Shown in pieces: positions 1 through 8,896 of a DNA stretch of 64,000 nt. Below the pieces are notes generated by a model that saw nothing but the letters and a program-made list of their open reading frames with translations, ran no database searches and had not been told where the DNA came from. The position numbers and the translations under genes were made by a program. This DNA is from Mesobacillus sp. S13 (GTDB lineage Bacteria; Bacillota; Bacilli; Bacillales; Cytobacillaceae), in the NCBI RefSeq assembly GCF_020422885.1, contig NZ_CP084622.1, forward strand, positions 854,001 to 918,000, given 5' to 3'. Every line of letters starts with the position of its first letter. Position 1 is the stretch's first letter.

Positions 1-1
1 C

Positions 2-1225
2 ACACAGTACACTGGACAAGGCGAGCCTGTTGCATCATGGTCAATCATGAGCGGCGGCAGCTGGAATGGAGCAGTAGCAGGAACAGAGCCTACAAGCTTC
101 TCTCCACAGAACAAAGAGTACTTCCAAAAGATCATGGGCGGCAACTGGGCAAACATTACAGAAGTTAACTACGACGAAATTGATGGAAAAGGTTTGACAG
201 CAGTCATCGACCAGAGCGTCACGAAGTCAAAGAATAACGGTATCGTAAAAGTGAACCTTCCTAAGAAAAAGGTAGAAGGCATCAAGCCAGCTTTCGGTGA
301 AAAATATTACTACAGCACAAAAGGCGATGACCTGCACACTGCATTGGAAACACCTGTGTTCGACCTGACAGCTGCAACTGAAGCGGTATTCAATTACAAA
401 ACATTCTTTGAAGTTGAATACGATTATGACTATGTATTTGTAAATGCAGTAACAGAAGATGGCACAGAAGTTGAGCTAGACGTTATTGGTGATGAAAACA
501 CGGCTGGCGGCATGGAAACTACTCAAGGCGAATGGAAAGATAAGTCTTATGACTTAAGCCAGTTCGCAGGCCAGAAAGTGAAGCTTGTGTTTGAATATGT
601 AACAGACGGAGGTCTTGCTCCGGAAGGTTTCGCAATGGACAACCTCAGCCTGACTGTTGACGGCACAGAAGTATTTGCTGATGATGCAGAAGGCACTCAG
701 CAAGTGACTCTTGATGGATTTATCTCAACAAACGGTCTGTTTGATAAAGACCACTACTACTACCTTGAGTGGAGAAACTACGCTGGTGCTGACAAAGGAT
801 TGATTGAAGGCCGCGGCGTGAAGTACAACACTGGTTTGGTTGTTTGGTACGGTGACGACAGCTTCACTGATAACTGGGTAGGTGTTCACCCAGGTGAAGG
901 CTTCATCGGTGTTGTTGACTCTCACCCAGAAGCAATCGTCGGTGAGTTGAATGGAGAGGATTCTGTCAAGAGCAGCACGCGTTACCAAATTGCTGACGCA
1001 GCATTCTCATTAGACAAGGCACCTGCCTGGACTGTTGATTCACCATCTCGTGGAGTGTTCGAATACGAAGGACTTCCAGGTGTGACAACGTTTGATGATT
1101 CTAAAAAGTATATCAACGAATTGATTCCGGATGCAGGCAAAAAGCTGCCTAACTACGGATTAAAGTTCCAAGTCATCGGTGAAGCGAAGGATAACTCTGC
1201 TGGCGCAGTTTGGATCCGTAAATAA
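2..1225 (+). CDS. inhA: Immune inhibitor A-type M6 metalloprotease, C-terminal part (5' end outside window)
   Basis: The reading frame is open from the first bases of the window ([21 protein letters not shown]...) and ends at TAA 1223-1225, so only about 407 C-terminal residues are present. The HExxH zinc site of the M6 peptidase must lie upstream of the window. What is seen: the SGGSWNG stretch typical of InhA proteins, a beta-rich MAM-like module ([15 protein letters not shown] ... [12 protein letters not shown]), and a YYYLEWRNY / GLVVWYGD block near the end of the InhA core. InhA proteins are secreted zinc proteases that cleave host and extracellular proteins. The ATG at 47 is an internal Met. 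A strong terminator follows. Family assignment is by remembered sequence signature. Confidence 0.85.
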   Translation, partial: TQYTGQGEPVASWSIMSGGSWNGAVAGTEPTSFSPQNKEYFQKIMGGNWANITEVNYDEIDGKGLTAVIDQSVTKSKNNGIVKVNLPKKKVEGIKPAFGEKYYYSTKGDDLHTALETPVFDLTAATEAVFNYKTFFEVEYDYDYVFVNAVTEDGTEVELDVIGDENTAGGMETTQGEWKDKSYDLSQFAGQKVKLVFEYVTDGGLAPEGFAMDNLSLTVDGTEVFADDAEGTQQVTLDGFISTNGLFDKDHYYYLEWRNYAGADKGLIEGRGVKYNTGLVVWYGDDSFTDNWVGVHPGEGFIGVVDSHPEAIVGELNGEDSVKSSTRYQIADAAFSLDKAPAWTVDSPSRGVFEYEGLPGVTTFDDSKKYINELIPDAGKKLPNYGLKFQVIGEAKDNSAGAVWIRK

Positions 1226-1238
1226 GTTTGAATCAAGA

Positions 1239-1272
1239 GACATCGGGCGGTAACTCGTCCGATGTCTTTTTT
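1239..1272 (+). terminator. Rho-independent terminator of inhA
   Basis: GACATCGGGCG pairs with CGTCCGATGTC (11 bp, one G-T pair, 6-nt loop) and is followed directly by a run of T. Confidence 0.9.
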
Positions 1273-1277
1273 ATGAA

Positions 1278-1420
1278 TTGGAAAAAATCGTTCAGAATTT
1301 CCAAGTCGCCAATAAGATCGGATTTTCGCCAATAAAGTTGTGAAAATCGCCAATAAAATCAAGTTTTCGCCAATAAAATTGTGAACTTCGCCAATAAAAA
1401 AACAAAATCGCCAATAAAAC
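1278..1420 (+). repeat. Phased 20-21 bp array, CGCCAATAAA type, six units with leader inverted repeat
   Basis: Units beginning CGCCAATAA start at 1307, 1327, 1348, 1368, 1389 and 1409 (spacings 20, 21, 20, 21, 20). The first ten bases are conserved and the rest of each unit is variable AT-rich sequence. Just before the first unit an imperfect inverted repeat (TTGGAAA 1278-1284 and TTTCCAA 1298-1304) forms a leader. The array fills most of the 318-bp gap between inhA and the helicase gene and reads in the direction of inhA, whose stop is 82 bp upstream. Confidence 0.9.
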
Positions 1421-1543
1421 GGATTCGAGCAAAAAACTATCACAAATAAAAGGTGCAAAACGCTAATTTTCTAGGGAATACTGGACTTATAATCATGTTT
1501 TAGCTAGTATCAATACTAGAATGTTTAACTGAAGGAGAAAATC

Positions 1544-2686
1544 ATGTCTGAAACTCAACAAATTATTGCACAACTACAACCGTTCCTGCAGCAGGCCTGG
1601 GAGAAGGCTGGATTCGAGACGATGACTTCTGTCCAGACGACAGCCATTCCTCTAATTATAGAAGGAAAAGATGTTGTCGGAGAATCACCGACTGGTACTG
1701 GTAAAACTTTGGCGTACCTACTTCCTGTTTTAAATAAAATCGACCCTAAAATGCAGAATACACAGGCTGTCATTCTGGCTTCGTCACAGGAGCTTGTCAT
1801 GCAGATCCTGTCCGAAATCCAGAAATGGGGAGAAGGCAGCGGCATCAAATCGGCAAGCCTGATCGGTGGTGCGAATCTGAAGCGCCAGATCGACAAGCTG
1901 AAAAAGAGCCCGCATATCATCGTAGGGACTCCTGGCCGGACAAATGAACTAATCAAGCAAAAAAAGCTGAAAATGCATAAGGTCCATACCGTCGTCCTTG
2001 ATGAAGGCGACCAGCTTCTTACCCCGGAGCACAATGAAACGGTTAAAAGCATTGTCAAAGCGACACTTGCTGATCAAAGACAGCTTCTGTTATTTTCAGC
2101 AACTCTACCAGAGACTGTTGAAAAATCGATCAAGAGATTGGCGAAGGATCCGGAGATTATCAATGTAAAGAGGGACGAAACGATCGATGCTGCAAAAGTT
2201 GAGCATATTTATTTCCTCAGCGAGCAGCGTGACAAAATCAAAGTCCTTGAGAAGATTGCCCGTTTGGATGGAACGAAGTCACTTGTTTTTATCAAGGACA
2301 TTCCAAACCTGATCATCGCCGCTGAAAAATTGAAGTTCAAGGACATCCACGTTGGCCAGCTGCACAGTGAGCTCAACAAGCAAGATCGTCAGCGATACTT
2401 GAACAAGTTCCGCGATGGCAACAGCGAAATGCTGCTTGTGACTGAAGTCGCAGCTCGTGGCTTAGATATCAAAGGTGTCACTCACGTTGTCCACTATGAC
2501 TTGCCAAGGGAGCATGATCAATATATCCACCGCTCCGGGCGTACAGGCCGTTTTGGCGCAGAGGGAACCGTCATCTCAATCGTCAACGAACGTGAAGAAC
2601 GCGATTTGAAAAGATTCTGCAATGCCCTTAATATCACGCCGGTGCAAAAAGAATTTTACGGCGGAAAAATCGTCGACCCTGAATAA
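1544..2686 (+). CDS. yfmL: DEAD-box-type ATP-dependent RNA helicase, YfmL-like
   Basis: A 380-residue two-RecA-domain helicase without C-terminal extension, the size of Bacillus YfmL, which acts in 50S ribosomal subunit assembly. Motifs in order: Q motif with GFETMTSVQ (23-31), Walker A SPTGTGKT (48-55), VGTPGR (127-132), motif II DEGD (153-156) in place of canonical DEAD, SAT (185-187), ARGLDI, and HRSGRTGRFG for ATP/RNA coupling. The start ATG has AAGGAG seven bases upstream. It stands alone between the array and its own terminator, so it is probably monocistronic. The DEGD variant keeps the two acidic residues needed for Mg-ATP. Family certain; orthology to yfmL likely. Confidence 0.85.
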   Translation: MSETQQIIAQLQPFLQQAWEKAGFETMTSVQTTAIPLIIEGKDVVGESPTGTGKTLAYLLPVLNKIDPKMQNTQAVILASSQELVMQILSEIQKWGEGSGIKSASLIGGANLKRQIDKLKKSPHIIVGTPGRTNELIKQKKLKMHKVHTVVLDEGDQLLTPEHNETVKSIVKATLADQRQLLLFSATLPETVEKSIKRLAKDPEIINVKRDETIDAAKVEHIYFLSEQRDKIKVLEKIARLDGTKSLVFIKDIPNLIIAAEKLKFKDIHVGQLHSELNKQDRQRYLNKFRDGNSEMLLVTEVAARGLDIKGVTHVVHYDLPREHDQYIHRSGRTGRFGAEGTVISIVNEREERDLKRFCNALNITPVQKEFYGGKIVDPE

Positions 2687-2695
2687 CAACTATCC

Positions 2696-2727
2696 AAGCT
2701 ATAGGATCTTTTCCTATAGCTTTTTTC
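2696..2727 (+). terminator. Terminator of the helicase gene
   Basis: AAGCTATAGGA (2696-2706) pairs perfectly with TCCTATAGCTT (2712-2722), 5-nt loop, T run extending the right arm. Confidence 0.9.
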
Positions 2728-2827
2728 CTGTGAATAAAGGAGTTTTCAGGAAGACATCAGAATATATATTCCATAGTTTAATTTTTGAAGGCTCTGTAAA
2801 AGAGGTTGCCTTTTTGAAAGGGGATGG

Positions 2828-4321
2828 TTGAACGTGAAAAATCCACATTTAAATACATTGATGGAAGAGTGGCTGCCGGAAGCGACGATTGATGAAATGC
2901 AGGAGAAAATGGAGAAGGGAGAGCTGTCTTCACATGACCTAGTCATGATGTATCAGGCTCGTATCGCCGCTTTTGATACAATAACCAACTCTGTGCTTGA
3001 ACTCAATCCTGATGCTCTGCACATCGCGGCTTCCTTGGACGCTGAACGAAAACAGAAAGGTCCAAGAGGCCCTTTGCACGGCATTCCGGTCCTGGTAAAA
3101 GATAATATTGATACCAATGATAAAATGCATACAAGTGCTGGATCGCTCGCATTGAAGGACTCTTTTGCCCAAAAAGATTCCTTTGTCGCGGCAAGGCTCA
3201 GGGAAGCTGGTGCTGTCATCCTTGGTAAAACGAATATGACCGAGTGGGCAAATTTCATGGCAAATGGCATGAAGAGCGGCTACAGTTCGCGCGGAGGCCA
3301 GGTACTGAATCCGTACGGTCCCGGGAAATTTGATGTTGGCGGCTCAAGTGCTGGCTCCGGCGCTTCAATTGCCGCTAACTTGGCTGCAGTTGCCGTCGGA
3401 ACGGAAACGGATGGCTCTATTTTGAACCCAGCTTCGCAAAATTCATTGGTAGGCATCAAGCCGACAGTCGGCCTTGTCAGCCGCAGCGGCATCATCCCGA
3501 TTGCCCACACTCAGGATACCGCCGGTCCGATGGCAAGAATTGTGAAGGACGCCGTTTACCTTTTAGAAGCGATTGCTGGACAGGATCCGCAAGACCCGGC
3601 AACGATGGTCAATTTACCACAGTTCAATCATGACTCTCTTTTCGATGAAAAAGCATTAAATGGAGCGAAAATTGCTGTTGTAAGAGAAGAGTATATTGGC
3701 AAGTGGACTCAAGAACAGGAGCAAATTTTTCAAAAAGCGGTTGAGAAATTGAAAGAACTGGGTGCCGAGGTAGTTGAAGCAGAGGTACCAGCAGCGAAGG
3801 CGACCTGGGGTTATAAGGTTTTGAGCTATGAATTTAAAGCGGACCTGAATGCTTATCTGAACGGTCTTGCACCGAATGTACCGGTCAGGACGCTTGCTGA
3901 CGTGATTGCTTTCAATAATGAGCATGGTGAAAAAATGCTGAAGTATGGCCAGGAAGTGCTGCTTGAGTCGGAAAAAACAAGCGGGACCCTGACCGAGGCT
4001 GAGTACCTCGAAGAACTTGAATACAATCTTTATATGGCAAGGGAGCAGGGAATTGACTATGCATTGAAAGAATATGATGCTGATGCGGTGCTTTTCCCGA
4101 TGGATGGCTCAACGATCGGTTCTAAAGCAGGATACCCATCCGTTACAGTCCCAACTGCTTTCACAGAAGAAGGAGAGCCGGTCGGCATCACCTTCTCGGG
4201 TACGGCCTTCAGCGAACCATTGCTGATTAAACTCGCCTATGCATACGAGCAGGCAACCAAGGTGCGCCGGGCGCCTGAACTTGGAATAAACGCCGAGGAA
4301 AAAATCCATACTACTTCATGA
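2828..4321 (+). CDS. Amidase signature-family hydrolase
   Basis: A 497-residue enzyme with the Ser-cisSer-Lys triad of the amidase signature family: Lys91 in PVLVKDNID, cis-Ser174 in GGSSAGSG and nucleophile Ser197 in GTETDGSI. These enzymes hydrolyse C-N amide bonds in the cytoplasm; the substrate cannot be told from sequence. It is not GatA: there are no gatC or gatB neighbours. Start choice is open: TTG 2828 is only four bases after GGGG, whereas GTG 2834 has a 10-nt spacer. A small gene follows 24 bp downstream and may be co-transcribed, since the first terminator lies after it. Confidence 0.85.
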   Translation: MNVKNPHLNTLMEEWLPEATIDEMQEKMEKGELSSHDLVMMYQARIAAFDTITNSVLELNPDALHIAASLDAERKQKGPRGPLHGIPVLVKDNIDTNDKMHTSAGSLALKDSFAQKDSFVAARLREAGAVILGKTNMTEWANFMANGMKSGYSSRGGQVLNPYGPGKFDVGGSSAGSGASIAANLAAVAVGTETDGSILNPASQNSLVGIKPTVGLVSRSGIIPIAHTQDTAGPMARIVKDAVYLLEAIAGQDPQDPATMVNLPQFNHDSLFDEKALNGAKIAVVREEYIGKWTQEQEQIFQKAVEKLKELGAEVVEAEVPAAKATWGYKVLSYEFKADLNAYLNGLAPNVPVRTLADVIAFNNEHGEKMLKYGQEVLLESEKTSGTLTEAEYLEELEYNLYMAREQGIDYALKEYDADAVLFPMDGSTIGSKAGYPSVTVPTAFTEEGEPVGITFSGTAFSEPLLIKLAYAYEQATKVRRAPELGINAEEKIHTTS

Positions 4322-4345
4322 ATCCATCAAAAGGAGCGAGGTAGA

Positions 4346-4480
4346 ATGGGCAAACAAAAGCTAGGCAACGGAAACGCCCAGCGCAACAACAACAAGAAAA
4401 AGGGCAACAATACTCCTGAAGAACTAGTAGAATTCACAACTGGCCAGAAAGAAAAGAAATTCAACAATCCGATTGATTAA
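4346..4480 (+). CDS. Small basic Asn/Lys-rich protein of unknown function
   Basis: A 44-codon gene starting MGKQKLGNGN and ending NNPID, with a good ribosome binding site (AAGGAGCGAGG) and a strong terminator right after the stop. Composition is very hydrophilic: 12 Asn, 9 Lys, no Cys. Its look (short, basic, Asn-rich, MGxxK start) recalls minor spore-core proteins of Bacillus, but I do not recognise a named family, so that is only an impression. It follows the amidase gene by 24 bp on the same strand. Confidence 0.65.
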   Translation: MGKQKLGNGNAQRNNNKKKGNNTPEELVEFTTGQKEKKFNNPID

Positions 4481-4484
4481 CAGC

Positions 4485-4520
4485 AAAGTGCCCCGGCGAT
4501 TCTTCGCCAGGGCACTTTTT
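4485..4520 (+). terminator. Terminator after the amidase/small-protein unit
   Basis: AAAGTGCCC-C-GGCGA pairs with TCGCC-A-GGGCACTTT (14 pairs, one mismatch, 4-nt loop), then TT. Confidence 0.9.
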
Positions 4521-4613
4521 ACATTGAAAATCGATAAAATCACATCAAATATTGGTGGAAATACTAACAATTGCATGAGAAACACTCGTAGACAAAGACT
4601 AATCAAGAACTTA

Positions 4614-4786
4614 TTGGCGAAAAAATAAATTATGCGACGACATTTGAAGATATTTCGACCACATTTCGAAATATATTGGCGGATTTTTAATTATTTTGAC
4701 CACATTTTAAGATATATCGACCACATTTTAAGATATATCGACCACTTTTAAGGATATATCGACCACATTTCAGATTTTATCGACCA
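4614..4786 (-). repeat. Phased 21-bp array, GGTCGATATA type with interspersed CGCCAATA units, about nine units
   Basis: On the minus strand, starting 24 bp beyond the yitT stop, units of about 21 bp begin GGTCGATAAA, GGTCGATATA (three times), GGTCAAAATA, CGCCAATATA, GGTCGAAATA, CGTCGCATAA and CGCCAATAAG. On the plus strand the matching unit ends fall at 4781, 4760, 4739, 4718, 4697, about 4678, 4656, 4635 and 4616. Two units have the CGCCAATA head of the array at 1.3 kb, so the types mix inside one array. It fills the convergent gap between the small gene and yitT. No leader inverted repeat was found here. Confidence 0.85.
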
Positions 4787-4808
4787 ACCGCTCATCCATC
4801 ATGTTTAA

Positions 4809-5675
4809 TCAATGCCCGCCGCTCTTATCAAAGTTGCTTCCGGAAACATCAGCGACATTTTCAATCGCGACTAAAGCATTCGGATCAATATCATCGACAA
4901 CGGAGCGCAGTGTGGATAATTCAATCCGGCTGACGATGGTGTAGATGATTTTCTTAGGCTCACTTGAAAAAACGCCCTGGCCCTGGATGTAGGTCATGCC
5001 TCGGCCTAATTGCTTAAGCAAGGCTTCGGCAATTTCTTCAGGAACATCGGAAATGATCGTGACGGATTTTAGCTCTTCCATGCCCTCGACGACGACATCG
5101 ATCATCTTGAAGGCGATGAAATAGGTGATGATAGAGTACATGGCTGTTTCCCAGCTGAACACGAGCAGGGCGGCTAAAATGAAGATGAATAGGTTCATGA
5201 TCATGACGATTTGTCCGACAGAGACGGTGCGCTTTTTGCTGACAAGGATTGCGATGATTTCCGTTCCGTCCAGTGCTCCGCCTGCGCGGATGACCAAACC
5301 GACACCTGTACCTAAGATAACTGCGCCGATGATCGTTGCCAAAAACAAATCATCCGTAACTGGTTCAAAGTGATGTAAATAAGCGGTCGCGCCTGATAAA
5401 ATGATGACTCCATACAAAGTGCGAAGCGTGAATTTCAATCCCATCCTCCGATATCCGATATACAGGAATGGGAGGTTGAACACAATCAGGAAAATACTCA
5501 TCGAAATGTTCGTCAGTTCTGCTGCGATGATGGAAAGCCCGATGACCCCTCCATCAAGAATCGCATTAGGAACCAGGAACAGGTCGAGCCCAAAAGCCGC
5601 GATAATCGCCCCAATTGTAATAGTCACAAGCTGTGTGACCTCTTTGACTACCCTTTTTTTCTTCGTTGCTGCCAC
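4809..5675 (-). CDS. YitT/YqfU-family membrane protein (DUF2179)
   Basis: A 288-residue protein with a basic N-terminus (MAATKKKRVVKEV), about five or six transmembrane segments up to residue 200, and a soluble C-terminal DUF2179 domain (SVTIISDVPEEIAEALLKQL onwards). Bacillus species carry several paralogues; their transport role is not established. The start is a GTG preceded by AAGGG 11 bases upstream. The gene converges on the amidase unit, with a phased repeat array between them and no conventional terminator visible after its stop. Confidence 0.85.
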   Translation of the reverse strand: MAATKKKRVVKEVTQLVTITIGAIIAAFGLDLFLVPNAILDGGVIGLSIIAAELTNISMSIFLIVFNLPFLYIGYRRMGLKFTLRTLYGVIILSGATAYLHHFEPVTDDLFLATIIGAVILGTGVGLVIRAGGALDGTEIIAILVSKKRTVSVGQIVMIMNLFIFILAALLVFSWETAMYSIITYFIAFKMIDVVVEGMEELKSVTIISDVPEEIAEALLKQLGRGMTYIQGQGVFSSEPKKIIYTIVSRIELSTLRSVVDDIDPNALVAIENVADVSGSNFDKSGGH

Positions 5676-5855
5676 TGAATATCAATCCCTTTTCTATAAA
5701 AAATAAACATCTATGAATTAGTAATGTATGTACTATACTTATTGTATCAAACTTAAAGTTCATCTGGAATTTTTACATTATATATCCATGATTAGTAAAA
5801 GTGGTAAATGGGGTAAGGAGAAGGGGAAGTTATTTGAAATTACGGAGGGGCTATC

Positions 5856-7025
5856 TTGGTTAAAAATACTCAGAATAAACATAGATCCAATCATCAGTCA
5901 GGTTCAAAAAAACAGGCTGGGAAAAATAAAAAGTCATATCTTCGTACAAATCCTAAGCAGCAAGTGTCAGATGAAAATAGGCTGAAGCGAGTTGATGAAA
6001 AGGAACAAAAGCACCCTGGTAAAAAAGACAACGAAAGTGCGGATTCATCCAATTCAGCTGGAAAAGGAAACGGCAACTCGCCGTCAAAAGCTAAATCAGA
6101 CAACAAGCAGACCAGCCGCGGGAAGAGTTCCTCATCTGAAGAACAATTAAAAAACAGTAATGGTAACTCATCCTCCAATCAATCCAAAAGCAAAAACGGT
6201 AATGGGAAACCATCTTCTCAACAATCCAATAATGGGAATGGGAAAAAGCGTGGAAATGATGATGGAAGGAATCCCGAATCAGGCACCAATGCTTCTGAGG
6301 AGCATGAGGTAAAACATAAGGAGCAATCCGGAAAGTTCGAGACAGCTTTTAACAGGATTCATAAAGCGTTGAAAGAAATGGTGAAGGGAACGGACAGTGA
6401 TGCGTTTGTCGAGCTGCTGTATTCAGGCTATAAAAATCATTCATTAGTGCGTAAATATAAAAGTGAGCTTCATCAGTTTGCGAAGCTTCGCAATGCGATT
6501 GTCCATGAGCGGGTGAACGCGGATTATTATATCGCCGAGCCTCATATCGAAGTGGTTGAACGGATCGAGGAGATATGCAGGGAGTTCGAGAAGCCGCAGA
6601 CAGCGTTATCGATCGCGACCAGCCCTGTGTTTTATTATTATGAAGATGCGTATCTTAAAGATGTTCTAAAGGTGATCAATAAGTTTGATTTCACAAGATT
6701 CCCTGTCTATGACAAGGATGATAAATATATTGCCTTGCTGACTTCAACGGAAATCATCCAGTGGATGGCGAAGCATTTTTCAGATAGCGTCGTGCATTTT
6801 GAGGACGTGAGGGTCAAAGAGCTTTTGACGAAGGGGAAAAATTACTTTGTGACCTTTGTCGATGAGGATGCATCTTTGTATCATATTGAAGAGTTATTTG
6901 AGCGTTACCATACAAGAGGGAAAAAACTGCAGGCCGTCATCATCACGGAAACCGGTGACCGGCACGGGAAGCCAATTGGCGTGATCACGCCGTGGGACTT
7001 GCTTGACAGCGATCCGGAAGATTGA
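5856..7025 (+). CDS. HEPN-like domain fused to a CBS pair, with a long disordered N-terminus
   Basis: A 389-residue protein in three parts. Residues 1-160 are low-complexity Lys/Asn/Ser/Gly sequence with no predicted fold. Residues 161-245 are helical and contain R212-N-A-I-V-H217, matching the RxxxxH motif of HEPN RNase/toxin domains. Residues 250-385 look like a CBS pair (VLKVINKFDFTRFPVYD ... GVITPWDLLD), a fold that senses adenine nucleotides. Start is TTG 5856 with GGAGGGG five bases upstream. It stands alone with no partner antitoxin gene. A CBS-gated RNA-processing or RNA-binding role is my inference; plain structural use of the HEPN fold is the alternative. Confidence 0.7.
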   Translation: MVKNTQNKHRSNHQSGSKKQAGKNKKSYLRTNPKQQVSDENRLKRVDEKEQKHPGKKDNESADSSNSAGKGNGNSPSKAKSDNKQTSRGKSSSSEEQLKNSNGNSSSNQSKSKNGNGKPSSQQSNNGNGKKRGNDDGRNPESGTNASEEHEVKHKEQSGKFETAFNRIHKALKEMVKGTDSDAFVELLYSGYKNHSLVRKYKSELHQFAKLRNAIVHERVNADYYIAEPHIEVVERIEEICREFEKPQTALSIATSPVFYYYEDAYLKDVLKVINKFDFTRFPVYDKDDKYIALLTSTEIIQWMAKHFSDSVVHFEDVRVKELLTKGKNYFVTFVDEDASLYHIEELFERYHTRGKKLQAVIITETGDRHGKPIGVITPWDLLDSDPED

Positions 7026-7106
7026 TTAGCTGAGTGCAACTGAAACGCAAGGGTTAAGCATACAATGTCAGTGGTTAATCCATCAGACACACTGTGTGAA
7101 CCCTCA

Positions 7107-7136
7107 TTGACGGAAAGCCGGCGATGCTGGTATACT
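7107..7136 (+). promoter_or_regulatory. Sigma-A promoter of the S-box gene
   Basis: TTGACG (7107-7112), 18-bp spacer, TATACT (7131-7136); the transcript would start about 30 bases before the riboswitch. Confidence 0.7.
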
Positions 7137-7172
7137 TCAGCTATTAAAAAATTATTTTCAAACTCGAAATAA

Positions 7173-7320
7173 CTCTTATCCAGAGCGGCGGAGGGACAGG
7201 CCCTTTGAAGCGCGGCTACCTCATCTTTTTAGATGAAAAGTGCTGAGTCCTGAAGATTGCAGTCTGAAGATAAGAGAGGCTGATTGAACTTAACCTCTCC
7301 TAAATGGAGAGGTTTTTTTA
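7173..7320 (+). promoter_or_regulatory. SAM-I riboswitch (S-box) with transcription terminator
   Basis: P1 is CTCTTATC (7173-7180) with GATAAGAG (7269-7276). Inside are the S-box signatures CAGAGCGGCGGAGGGAC and a GCGGCTACC core, as in Bacillus met leaders. The terminator is AACCTCTCC (7292-7300) with GGAGAGGTT (7306-7314) and a T run. GAGAGG (7274-7279) of the P1 region can instead pair with CCTCTC (7294-7299) as antiterminator, so high SAM is expected to switch the downstream gene off. Confidence 0.95.
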
Positions 7321-7365
7321 TAATGTTTTACCATACGACTACGAATTCTAAAAGCAGGTGACAAG

Positions 7366-8511
7366 ATGGCTAAAAAGTTTGAAACAGAAGTATTGCATTC
7401 AGTACATACGAAGCAACAGGGTATTAAAAGCAAGGCTACCCCGATTTATCAGACGTCAGCTTTTACATTCAATGATCTTGATGAGCTGGAGGGCTTTTAT
7501 CAGGGAGAAGGGAATTATTTGTATTCCAGGGTTGGCAACCCGAATACGGATGAACTGGGTCAAGCTGTAGCAGCGCTTGAGTATGCAGAAGATGGAGTGG
7601 CGGCTTCATCAGGGCTGGCTGCCATTTTAGCGGGTGTCCTGGCAGTGGTGAAAAGCGGTGACCATATTGTGGCGGCTGATGATGTTTATGGCGGGAGTTT
7701 CCATATGCTGAAGGCTGAGCTGGAACGCTTTGGAATCGAGACGACTTTTGTAGCGTTTGCGGATTTGCAAAATGTAGAACAGGCAATCCGACCGAATACG
7801 AAGCTTCTATATACTGAGTCCATCACAAATCCGCTTCTTCGTGTGGAAAAATTGGAGGAGGTCATCTCGCTTGCCAAGCAAAGAAATCTCATTGTTTTGG
7901 TGGATAATACATTCGCTACGCCGCTGCATGTCCGCCCGTTCACACTCGGAGCTGAACTGGTTGTCCACAGTGCGACCAAATACATTGGCGGCCACAGTGA
8001 TGTCACATCGGGTGTAGTCGTTGGCAAGAAGGAACTGATTGCGGAAGCACGCGCAAGAATCGTGAACCTCGGTGCGAACCTCAGTCCGTTTGAAGCGTGG
8101 CTCACCTGCAGGGGACTGAAAACCCTTGGGTTGAGGATGAAGGCTCAATCAGAGAATGCCAGAAAGCTGGCTGACAGTCTGAAAGAAAATAAGAATGTCG
8201 CAAAGGTTTATTATCCATTCACTGAAGGTGAAAAAGGATTCGGTGCCATCGTAAGTATTGAACTCGCAGAACATGTGGATGCAGATCAATTTTTCAAATC
8301 GCTAGGTTGGGTTAAAATTGTACCAACACTTGCGGGAGTCGAAACGACTGTCTCCCATCCACTGAAAACTTCCCATCGCGCGCTGCCGCCGGAGGCACAG
8401 GCAGAGCTTGGAATCACGTATCGACTAGTCAGGATTTCAGTTGGAATCGAAAATAGCGAGGATATCATTCAGCAATTTGAATCAGCACTGTCTGCGGCAG
8501 TTGAAAAATAA
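7366..8511 (+). CDS. metI: PLP-dependent transsulfuration enzyme (cystathionine gamma-synthase/lyase class)
   Basis: A 381-residue Cys/Met-metabolism PLP enzyme. The PLP lysine is K205 in SATKYIGGHSD; YSRVGNPN (53-60), ASSGLAAI and VDNTFATP are the other family signatures. Control by a SAM riboswitch places it in methionine biosynthesis, which favours cystathionine gamma-synthase/O-acetylhomoserine sulfhydrylase (MetI) over the lyase, but sequence alone does not separate these subtypes. It lacks the usual adjacent metC-type second gene, so it stands alone. Start ATG 7366 has AGGTGA upstream. A 14-bp terminator follows about 95 bases after the stop. Confidence 0.8.
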   Translation: MAKKFETEVLHSVHTKQQGIKSKATPIYQTSAFTFNDLDELEGFYQGEGNYLYSRVGNPNTDELGQAVAALEYAEDGVAASSGLAAILAGVLAVVKSGDHIVAADDVYGGSFHMLKAELERFGIETTFVAFADLQNVEQAIRPNTKLLYTESITNPLLRVEKLEEVISLAKQRNLIVLVDNTFATPLHVRPFTLGAELVVHSATKYIGGHSDVTSGVVVGKKELIAEARARIVNLGANLSPFEAWLTCRGLKTLGLRMKAQSENARKLADSLKENKNVAKVYYPFTEGEKGFGAIVSIELAEHVDADQFFKSLGWVKIVPTLAGVETTVSHPLKTSHRALPPEAQAELGITYRLVRISVGIENSEDIIQQFESALSAAVEK

Positions 8512-8606
8512 CATGAGCTCCATATAATGTTGATAATAGGCTATGTAAATGGAATGATGATTTTACAGTTTCTGAAAAATAAACGGAAAATTTTCGCTTA
8601 AATTGG

Positions 8607-8646
8607 AAACGACTCTTATTTTCACATGAATAAGGGTCGTTTTTCT
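8607..8646 (+). terminator. Terminator of the metI-like gene
   Basis: AAACGACTCTTATT (8607-8620) pairs with AATAAGGGTCGTTT (8629-8642), one G-T pair, followed by TT. The rest of the gap to 8834 shows no gene. Confidence 0.85.
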
Positions 8647-8834
8647 GTTTATTTAACCAAAAACACTGGATTCTTTCTTATTTGTAGCAGTTAACCGGAA
8701 TACCTCCTTTTATTTATCATTTATAAGCCTCTTGTTTAGACAAAGCCGGAAAAACTCCGCTTATGATTTCTCATGCCTACACAAAAACCAACTTAATGAT
8801 GAAAGAGAATGTCCAATTTATCGTTCGACATAAG

Positions 8835-8859
8835 GTTTACGCCTCTTGTATGCGGGTAT
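8835..8859 (+). promoter_or_regulatory. Sigma-B promoter
   Basis: GTTTAC (8835-8840), 13-bp spacer, GGGTAT (8854-8859), almost the consensus GTTTAA-N13/15-GGGTAT. It also shows that the in-frame start at 8846 is upstream of transcription start and cannot be used. Confidence 0.85.
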
Positions 8860-8896
8860 TTTTAAAGGGACTACTCGTCTAAAGGAGGCTTTTATT

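Noticed and set aside
1153..1458. Minus-strand frame of 101 codons across the array at 1.3 kb (repeating FIGE/LLA/YWR motifs)
   Set aside because: The repeated motifs arise from the 20-21 bp array read in shifting frame; it also overlaps the inhA end and has no ribosome site. The 185-codon frame at 63170-63727 is the same artefact.
7469..8148. Three minus-strand frames over the metI-like gene
   Set aside because: Shadows of a clear PLP enzyme gene; no independent support.
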